DNA of 10,776 bases from Mucilaginibacter sp. (GTDB lineage: Bacteria > Bacteroidota > Bacteroidia > Sphingobacteriales > Sphingobacteriaceae). The stretch is taken from positions 1-10,776 of the forward strand of contig JAQBNY010000175.1 in assembly GCA_028288315.1 (NCBI GenBank), in the 5' to 3' direction. The notes below the pieces were generated by a model, which made no database searches, was not told the DNA's origin, and saw only the letters and a program-made list of their open reading frames with translations. Numbering within the stretch: the stretch's first letter is position 1; each line of letters opens with the position of its first letter. The position numbers were made by a program, and so were the translations under genes. Of the stretch, positions 6,153 through 10,776 are shown in pieces.

Positions 6153-7265
6153 TTTATATCTCATCGTTAGGTGTTTTTTGCCAAACGTAGCGCCCACGGC
6201 AGCGTGGATTGAAATCATTTTCTCATTAAAATCACCCACCCAGGATAGTTCCAATTCATCATACTGCTTTAACGGCAATACATATTCTTTTAATTTTATG
6301 AACAGGCATGATTCCAATCCGTGTTTTTGGAACTTTTGCTTAGTGCCCATTACTATTGCGCGCATACGTGATACACCTTTCCATTTTCGGTAAAGGAAAA
6401 TAAGTTTCCCCCAAAGATCAAGCTTGCCATTGAGCGGTTTAATCATCTGGTTAGCATCGGGCAATATCACCACAAATGATGCCGGCTCATTATCAACATA
6501 AGCAAACCATATAAGCTTTTCATCCATAATGGCTTTCATTTGTTTAAAGCTTTCCATTATAGTAGCATGGTTTATTGGTGCAAAATTTTCAAAATCCTGC
6601 CAGCCGTCGTTATATATTTCTATAAAGTCTGATGCGAATTTGTCTATTTCTGAGGTTTTAAAATGTTCAAAAGTATAACCGGGTTTATTCATAACCCAAT
6701 TGGCAATTTTAGTAAACCTTTCTGAGAATGGTTTATTCACCTCCAAATGATTCGTTATTTGCTCATATTGTGTTTTAAAGCCATAGTCCTCAAAAAAAGC
6801 TTTGTAATACGGCGGGTTATAATTCATTCCATATGATGGGGGAGTAAACCCCTCCACAAGTAACCCCCAAAAATTATCGTTCTCACCAAAGTTAATTGGC
6901 CCGTCCATAGCCTGCATGCCGTTCATCCGGAGCCAGTCTTTAGCGGTATCAAACAATAAAAAGGCCGCGTTTTTATCATTAATACATTCAAAAAAACCAC
7001 AGCCACCGGTTGGCTGTTCATAATTGAAGGCCTTTTTTTCGTTAATAAATGCGGCTATGCGCCCAATGGGTTGTCCTGCATCGTCGCTCAATATCCATCT
7101 TGTAGCCTTGCCATGTTGGTGAAAATTGTTTTTAGCAGGATCAAACACAGCATTAATATCATTATCAAGCGGGCATACCCAGTTGCTGTCATTCTTATAA
7201 AGGATACGGGCTACATCTAAAAAAGTTTTTTTATCGGCCTTGCTTTTAACTTCGGTTATCTTCAT
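6147..7265 (-). CDS. YghO-like GNAT-fold protein, function unknown
   Basis: A 372-residue cytoplasmic protein with no signal peptide or clear membrane segment. It resembles the YghO-like group, large proteins with acetyltransferase (GNAT) folds. The N-terminal part opens with VARILYKNDSNWVCPLDND (18-36), a typical start of the group. The central signature DGPINFGENDNFWGLLVEGF (121-140), followed by YNPPYY (149-154) and FFEDYGF (157-163), is characteristic. The C-terminal GNAT-like half contains RAIVMGTKQKFQKHGLESCL (302-321), comparable to acyl-CoA-binding motif A, and ends with ELSWVGDFNEKMISIHAAVG (338-357) plus GATFGKKHLTMRYKF. Length is normal and no frameshift is seen. Acyl donor and acceptor are unknown. 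The ATG at 7265 matches the family start. Its 5' side sits only 20 bases after a terminator-like hairpin, so its promoter is not visible. Confidence 0.85.
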   Translation of the reverse strand: MKITEVKSKADKKTFLDVARILYKNDSNWVCPLDNDINAVFDPAKNNFHQHGKATRWILSDDAGQPIGRIAAFINEKKAFNYEQPTGGCGFFECINDKNAAFLLFDTAKDWLRMNGMQAMDGPINFGENDNFWGLLVEGFTPPSYGMNYNPPYYKAFFEDYGFKTQYEQITNHLEVNKPFSERFTKIANWVMNKPGYTFEHFKTSEIDKFASDFIEIYNDGWQDFENFAPINHATIMESFKQMKAIMDEKLIWFAYVDNEPASFVVILPDANQMIKPLNGKLDLWGKLIFLYRKWKGVSRMRAIVMGTKQKFQKHGLESCLFIKLKEYVLPLKQYDELELSWVGDFNEKMISIHAAVGATFGKKHLTMRYKF

Positions 7266-7285
7266 CAGGGGCTTGTGGTTATTAC

Positions 7286-7317
7286 AAAAAAAGCATCCAG
7301 CGGGTACTGAATGCTTT
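7286..7317 (-). terminator. Intrinsic terminator after the acidic-protein gene
   Basis: On the minus strand AAAGCAT (7317-7311) pairs with ATGCTTT (7296-7290), and after one mismatch CAG pairs with CTG around a six-base loop. Seven consecutive T follow on that strand (7292-7286). The stem starts about 25 bases after the stop of the acidic-protein gene and the T-run ends 20 bases before the start codon of the GNAT-like gene. Readthrough or an internal start would be needed to express the latter. Confidence 0.8.
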
Positions 7318-7342
7318 GCAATTATTATATTATAATGAACGC

Positions 7343-7546
7343 TTAGTCGTCGTCCTCATCATCATAAGGGTCATATGAGTCAAATCCACCCACAGCCAGA
7401 TCATCATCCAATGGGATATCTTCATCAAAGTCGTCATCATCATCCGCAACCTTTTTGCTTGGTTTTGGATCCTCATCAAAGTCATCATCTTCCTCTTCGC
7501 TGATTTTTTTGGTAGAGGTGTTTAAAGGTTTTTTTGGAGCTGCCAT
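7343..7546 (-). CDS. Small, very acidic low-complexity protein
   Basis: A predicted 67-residue protein with 28 Asp or Glu residues, no Cys or Trp, and a short basic N-terminus (MAAPKKPLNTSTKKIS). The heptad DDDFDED occurs twice (20-26 and 37-43), separated by PKPSKKVADD, and the C-terminus is YDPYDDEDDD. It is almost certainly disordered. I do not recognise a characterised family, though small acidic proteins of this sort recur next to housekeeping genes in Sphingobacteriaceae. FDEDIPLDDD (40-49) is reminiscent of the acidic tip of single-stranded-DNA-binding protein, but here it is internal and lacks the terminal Phe. DNA mimicry or binding to a basic partner is speculation. Evidence that it is real: its own terminator on the 3' side, an ATG after an AT-rich leader, and a frame maintained between two clear genes. 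Confidence 0.75.
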   Translation of the reverse strand: MAAPKKPLNTSTKKISEEEDDDFDEDPKPSKKVADDDDDFDEDIPLDDDLAVGGFDSYDPYDDEDDD

Positions 7547-7686
7547 TTTAATAAATTTTTATTTGTTAAAACTTATAATCTGTTCCTGATTGTTTTTTAA
7601 TGTGGGCTTAGTTTGCTACGCTATAATCAGCATTATTTACCAGTAAAAATAATCAAAATCATTTTTAATAAAAATCATTTTAAAAT

Positions 7687-8247
7687 TTATTCTGTTGGCT
7701 CTCCAATAGCACTGCTATTATCTGTAATCTCCTTAAGCTGTGGTAGTTCGTTTATACTGTTTATGCCAAAATAATCCATAAAAAGACTACTTGTACCGTA
7801 AAGAATAGGTTTTCCAACACTTTCAGACTTGCCTGTAATGGCAATTAATTCCTTTTCCAGTAGCTTTTGTATCGAGTAATCGCAGTTTACACCCCTAATT
7901 TGCTCTACATCCGTTTTGGTTACCGGTTGTTTGTAAGCAATAATAGCAAGTGTTTCCAGCGCGGCTTGGCTAAGTTTCTTTTTGGAGCGTTGCAACTGTA
8001 GCAGGCTTATCACCGCGTGGTACTTTTTCTTGGTAAGAAACTGAAACCCGCTGTTTATTTTTACCATCTCTACAGCCAAACTTTCATTCTGATATTTAGT
8101 ATGGATATTATCAATATGTTTATTGATCTCATCGGCAGTATAATCATGCTCAAAAGCAGCCTGCAAGCAGTATAATATTTCTTCCATACGTATGCCCTGT
8201 TCTGATGCAAAAATCAACGCCTCAATGTATTGCTCAATATCTTCCAT
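7687..8247 (-). CDS. scpB: Segregation and condensation protein B
   Basis: Kleisin-partner subunit of the bacterial SMC-ScpA-ScpB condensin, needed for chromosome compaction and segregation. From the ATG at 8247 the protein has 186 residues, the usual size. It consists of two winged-helix domains: the first spans about 1-80 with IEQYIEALIFASEQ (4-17), the second contains the ScpB signature LSQAALETLAIIAYKQPVT (92-110), IRGVN (117-121) and VGKPILYGTSSLFMDYFG (144-161), followed by a short acidic tail. An in-frame TTG at 8256 would add three residues, but the ATG matches the usual start and the TTG lies inside a promoter-like element. The partner scpA is not in this window. A spacer of 140 bp separates it from the downstream acidic-protein gene on the same strand. 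Confidence 0.95.
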   Translation of the reverse strand: MEDIEQYIEALIFASEQGIRMEEILYCLQAAFEHDYTADEINKHIDNIHTKYQNESLAVEMVKINSGFQFLTKKKYHAVISLLQLQRSKKKLSQAALETLAIIAYKQPVTKTDVEQIRGVNCDYSIQKLLEKELIAITGKSESVGKPILYGTSSLFMDYFGINSINELPQLKEITDNSSAIGEPTE

Positions 8248-8253
8248 GCGCTG

Positions 8254-8261
8254 CAAATATA
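8254..8261 (-). promoter_or_regulatory. TAnnTTTG promoter element abutting scpB
   Basis: On the minus strand TATATTTG is a perfect match to the Bacteroidota -7 consensus. It ends six bases before the scpB ATG, so transcription would begin about at the start codon. No TTG at a proper -33 distance was found; the nearest is about 35 bases upstream. It may be a real promoter giving a leaderless or near-leaderless mRNA, or a chance AT-rich match. Confidence 0.4.
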
Positions 8262-8720
8262 TTATTTAGTCCGAAGATTGGTAGTCCTAAAATTGGCAAG
8301 TTATGAAGTGCGAAGGTGGAAAAGAATTTGGTATAGTCGCAGCAAATATCGTAGGATATTATGAGCGTTCCCTACGGGCGGGCTTTTGCTCAACTGCAGG
8401 CATTAGCCCAATGTCATTATTTAATAAAAAGTAAAATACTCCGTTAGGAGTAAAAGCTTTGTAGAGAATATATATAGTGCTTTTAGCGTGCCATAGGTAC
8501 GCAACGCAAGGTTCCGTACCTATGGCACGGATGGGATAATTTCGATTTTATTCTACAAAGCTTTAACCCCTCTGGGGTTTATACTTAACTTAATGACATT
8601 GGGCCTTAGTCATAAGGCCGGTATCTACGCCAATCCCTAACGTTGAATGCATGGTGTATAATAGATTCTTCGCTAATACTCAGAATGACAAATCAATTTA
8701 ACATTCCCTTCGGGAGCAAA
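8262..8720. other. Gene-free, hairpin-rich spacer between scpB and mqnC
   Basis: No convincing coding frame was found on either strand here. Besides the large nested palindrome described separately, it holds several small stem-loops: AATATC-gtag-GATATT (8345-8360), GGCCTTA-gtca-TAAGGCC (8602-8619, overlapping the right end of the palindrome), ATTCT/AGAAT (8665-8669/8682-8686) and TCCC-ttc-GGGA (8705-8715). The last lies six bases beyond the mqnC stop codon and could be a weak minus-strand terminator, but no T-run follows. The ATTCT/AGAAT piece resembles dispersed repeats found in many bacterial genomes. The spacer looks like a mosaic of repeat remnants. Confidence 0.65.
8406..8604. repeat. 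199 bp nested palindrome made of two inverted module series
   Basis: Three perfect inverted repeats are nested: GCCCAATGTCATTA (8406-8419) with 8591-8604, 14 bp; AAAGCTTTGTAGA (8453-8465) with 8552-8564, 13 bp; CGTGCCATAGGTACG (8487-8501) with 8515-8529, 15 bp, closing a 13-base loop. Between the outer and middle stems each arm also carries a local hairpin: TACTCC-gtta-GGAGTA (8437-8452) on the left and AACCCC-tct-GGGGTT (8565-8579) on the right. The arms are thus two inverted copies of one module order, folding as a stem interrupted by a four-way junction. It encodes no protein. It most resembles a REP-pair or small non-autonomous mobile element; copy number elsewhere in the genome cannot be seen from here. 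Confidence 0.85.
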
Positions 8721-9845
8721 TTAATAATCAATCACCTGTTCCTCAATTTCAGCAGGAATATCGCGCCAATCGTATTTTTGGGTGCGAAGCTGAGGTTCGA
8801 AACCGGCTTCTTTTATAGAATCTTGTATGCCTTTGGCTGTAAAACGGTGTGGTGCACCGGCGGCAGATACCACATTCTCTTCTATCATAATAGAACCAAA
8901 GTCGTTAGCGCCGGCATGTAAGCATAGTTGTGCCACCTGCTTGCCAACTGTTAACCACGATGCTTGTATGTTTTTAATATTTGGCAGCATTATACGGCTT
9001 AAAGCTATCATACGGATATATTCGTCGCCGGTTACATTGTTGGTTATGCCGCGCACTTTACGTAATAATGTACCATCATCCTGGAAAGGCCACGGAATAA
9101 ATGCCACAAAGCCATAATTGCCTTCAGGCTTTTCTGATTGTACCTCACGGATCCAAACCAGGTGCTCAAAGCGTTCTTCAATAGTTTCAATATGGCCAAA
9201 CATCATGGTGGCTGATGTTGGCAAGTTTAGCTGGTGGGCCGCACGCATCACATCTAACCATTCTTTACCACCGCATTTACCTTTTGATATAAGGCGGCGA
9301 ACACGGTCGTTAAGTATCTCGGCACCCGCACCGGGTAATGAATCTAAACCTGCGGCTTGCATTTCGCGAAGCACATCAATATGGCTCATGCTCTCCAGTT
9401 TAGCAACGTGCGCAATTTCCGGCGGACCTAATGAATGTAGTTTTAGTTTTGGGTACAGCTGTTTAAGCTCACGAAACAGGTCGGTATAAAATTTAAGGCC
9501 CAGATCAGGGTGGTGGCCGCCTTGCAATAATAGCTGGTCGCCGCCAAAACGGAAAGTTTCCTCTATCTTCTTTTTATAGGTCTCAATATCTGTTATATAG
9601 CTATCCTCGTGCCCGGGGCGACGGAAGAAATTACAGAACTTACAATTGGCAATACAAACGTTGGTAGTATTAACATTCCTATCAATTTGCCATGTAACCT
9701 TGCCATGAGGTACCTGAATTTTACGCAGTTCGTTAGCCACGTACATTAAATCGGCAGTTGAAGCATTGTTGTAAAGGTAAACACCTTCATCAATGCTCAA
9801 AAAATCAAAAGCTAATGCACGTTGCAACAGATCGGCTGTATTCAT
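8721..9845 (-). CDS. mqnC: Dehypoxanthine futalosine cyclase (radical SAM, futalosine menaquinone pathway)
   Basis: Radical SAM enzyme converting dehypoxanthine futalosine to cyclic dehypoxanthine futalosine during menaquinone synthesis. From the ATG at 9845 it has 374 residues, normal for MqnC. The 4Fe-4S cluster motif is CIANCKFC (Cys64, Cys68, Cys71), followed by FFRRPGHEDSY. Further landmarks are LLQGGHHPDL (106-115), HSLGPPE (137-143), LPGAGAEIL (170-178), and near the C-terminus QASWLTVGKQVAQLCLHAGA (294-313) with NDFGSIMIEENVVSAAGA (314-331), which favours MqnC over the related MqnE. The open frame continues 53 codons upstream to a GTG at 10004, but that stretch translates a palindromic repeat and is not part of the family, so the ATG is chosen. 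No other menaquinone gene is in the window. Confidence 0.95.
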   Translation of the reverse strand: MNTADLLQRALAFDFLSIDEGVYLYNNASTADLMYVANELRKIQVPHGKVTWQIDRNVNTTNVCIANCKFCNFFRRPGHEDSYITDIETYKKKIEETFRFGGDQLLLQGGHHPDLGLKFYTDLFRELKQLYPKLKLHSLGPPEIAHVAKLESMSHIDVLREMQAAGLDSLPGAGAEILNDRVRRLISKGKCGGKEWLDVMRAAHQLNLPTSATMMFGHIETIEERFEHLVWIREVQSEKPEGNYGFVAFIPWPFQDDGTLLRKVRGITNNVTGDEYIRMIALSRIMLPNIKNIQASWLTVGKQVAQLCLHAGANDFGSIMIEENVVSAAGAPHRFTAKGIQDSIKEAGFEPQLRTQKYDWRDIPAEIEEQVIDY

Positions 9846-9848
9846 ATA

Positions 9849-9856
9849 CAAATATA
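9849..9856 (-). promoter_or_regulatory. TAnnTTTG promoter element abutting mqnC
   Basis: The minus strand reads TATATTTG, a perfect -7 consensus, then only TAT before the mqnC ATG. Transcription from it would begin at or next to the start codon. No TTG at the usual -33 spacing was found. The same octamer precedes scpB at nearly the same distance. Confidence 0.4.
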
Positions 9857-9927
9857 CATAGTGGGATTTGAAAGCAGAAAGGTAAAAGGCGAAAGGTGTT
9901 AATGGGTTGACATTTTGATATCTTATT

Positions 9928-10042
9928 ATGTCATTGCGAGGAGCTACAGGGGAGGTGTAAAGGCGCGACGTGGCAATCTCATCGCATGTTAGGCGGTTAT
10001 GCACTGGCTACGAGATTGCTACGCTACGCTACGCAATGACAT
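9928..10042. repeat. Dispersed-type palindromic repeat with GCTAC tandem
   Basis: ATGTCATTGCG (9928-9938) is a perfect 11 bp inverted match to CGCAATGACAT (10032-10042), and inside it GCAATCTC (9973-9980) pairs with GAGATTGC (10012-10019). The order TCATTGCGAGG, GGCAATCTC, GAGATTGC, GCAATGAC is a form I recognise from repeats scattered through many bacterial genomes, Bacteroidota included. The right arm contains GCTAC three times plus a partial copy (10018-10034), a local expansion. The repeat starts about 83 bp upstream of the mqnC ATG and ends 10 bases before the stop of the ABC gene, so it could help terminate that transcript. Confidence 0.8.
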
Positions 10043-10052
10043 GGTCTATTAA

Positions 10053-10776
10053 TTACTGCCTTCCCACCACTTCTCCCTTATCTAACCGCAAAACCTTATC
10101 CACGCTATCCGGAATCTCGTGCTGGTAATGGGTTACATAAATGAGCGTAACCGGGCTTAACTCGCAAATAGCATTAATTACTGCTTTAAAATGTTGCTGC
10201 TGATGATCGTCCAATCCCTGGCAAGGCTCATCAAAAATTAATAATGCCGGGTTTTTAATAAGTGCACGGGCAAGTAGGCATAAACGCTGCGCACTCGCTG
10301 GTATGTTTTTTAGTAGGGTGCGTGCGTATTGGCCAATTTCTAAAGCCTGCATCCATTTCAGTGCCAGGTTGGCTTTAGTTTTACTACTTTGCCTAAATAA
10401 CCCCAGTGTATCATAAAAGCCGCTCTCTATTACCTGCAGACAGGAATTATCAGTAGGGAAGTACTGATATAGCTCAGGTGACACAAAGCCTATTTTGCTT
10501 TTAATATCCCAAATACTTTCACCGGTGCCGCGTTTTTTATCAAACAAAATAATATTGTTAGCATAAGCCTGTGGGTTATCGCCATTAACCAAACTTAGCA
10601 GGGTTGATTTACCCGCACCATTAGGCCCAAGCAAAGCCCATTTATCACGGGGGTTTACCTGCCAGTTTATTTTGTTAAGGATGGTTTTTTTGTCGTACTT
10701 AATAATAACATCAGTCATACTGATGATGCTTTTGTAGGTGCTTTGTTGGTGTGCGCCTACCAATTCCTTTAAAGCA
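10053..10776 (-). CDS. ModF-like tandem ABC ATPase, C-terminal half (5' end beyond window)
   Basis: The frame stays open to the right edge, so this is the C-terminal part of a longer protein. It aligns by eye with the second ATPase domain of ModF/PhrA-type proteins, soluble twin-ABC ATPases associated with molybdate uptake or of unknown role. Visible: TILNKINWQVNPRDKWALL, Walker A GPNGAGKST (10602-10628), SLVNGDNPQAYANNIILF, RGTGESIWDIKSKIGFVSPEL, Walker B ALLIFDEP, CQGLDD D-loop and a VTHY switch His. Two deviations: the LSGGQ signature is replaced by IPASAQ (coding 10287-10304), and the Q-loop Gln is absent (FVSPEL), as also in ModF. An in-frame TTG at 10763 is not the true start, since the preceding codons continue the domain linker. 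No membrane segments are present, and no permease is adjacent. Confidence 0.88.
   Translation of the reverse strand, partial: ALKELVGAHQQSTYKSIISMTDVIIKYDKKTILNKINWQVNPRDKWALLGPNGAGKSTLLSLVNGDNPQAYANNIILFDKKRGTGESIWDIKSKIGFVSPELYQYFPTDNSCLQVIESGFYDTLGLFRQSSKTKANLALKWMQALEIGQYARTLLKNIPASAQRLCLLARALIKNPALLIFDEPCQGLDDHQQQHFKAVINAICELSPVTLIYVTHYQHEIPDSVDKVLRLDKGEVVGRQ

Noticed and set aside
8248..8256. TTG start for scpB adding three residues
   Set aside because: The ATG at 8247 matches the usual ScpB start, and the TTG lies inside a TATATTTG promoter-like element.
8406..8604. CRISPR array or tRNA cluster
   Set aside because: The repeats are inverted and nested, not evenly spaced direct repeats, and no cloverleaf or CCA-end pattern was found.
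8643..9489. Plus-strand open frames opposite mqnC
   Set aside because: They lie mostly antisense to a clear conserved gene and show no recognisable domain, so they are shadows.
9846..10004. N-terminal extension of mqnC to a GTG at 10004
   Set aside because: The added 53 codons translate a palindromic repeat and AT-rich leader, while the ATG at 9845 gives the family N-terminus.

Overview
The window looks like chromosomal DNA of a Bacteroidota bacterium, most likely of the Sphingobacteriaceae (Mucilaginibacter/Pedobacter type). The reasons are the Bacteroidota-type short GlmU-like protein followed by tpiA and prmA, a tandem two-domain universal stress protein, Mpl with its MKVHFIAIGGSAMHNLAIAL start, the futalosine menaquinone gene mqnC, the scarcity of Shine-Dalgarno sequences, and several matches to the Bacteroidota promoter -7 element TAnnTTTG. 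This assignment comes from recognising families by eye; no database search was run.

Layout. On the + strand, positions 193-3147 hold a GlmU-like sugar-nucleotidyltransferase, tpiA (triose-phosphate isomerase) and prmA (ribosomal protein L11 methyltransferase), closed by a very strong terminator. A universal stress protein (3325-4179), mpl (murein peptide recycling ligase, 4335-5690) and a small XRE-type regulator (5772-6116) follow, each with its own plausible upstream signals. A shared convergent terminator at about 6121-6152 separates them from a minus-strand block: a YghO-like GNAT-fold protein, a 67-residue highly acidic protein, scpB (chromosome condensation), mqnC (dehypoxanthine futalosine cyclase) and the C-terminal half of a ModF-like tandem ABC ATPase that runs off the right edge.

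Most genes are housekeeping: envelope precursor synthesis and recycling (GlmU-like, Mpl), central carbon metabolism (TpiA), ribosome modification (PrmA), chromosome segregation (ScpB) and quinone synthesis (MqnC). No CRISPR array, tRNA, rRNA, integrase or defence cluster was seen.

The unusual content lies between genes. The 473 bp gap between scpB and mqnC holds a 199 bp nested palindrome (8406-8604) built from two inverted copies of the same module series. The small side hairpin of each copy differs in sequence but remains paired. A second, unrelated dispersed-repeat-like palindrome (9928-10042) lies on the other side of mqnC. Two terminator-like hairpins stand directly in front of start codons, and scpB and mqnC both have a perfect TATATTTG element so close to their ATG that leaderless transcripts are possible. 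No complete undescribed protein system was found; the nested palindrome is the best candidate for something new.
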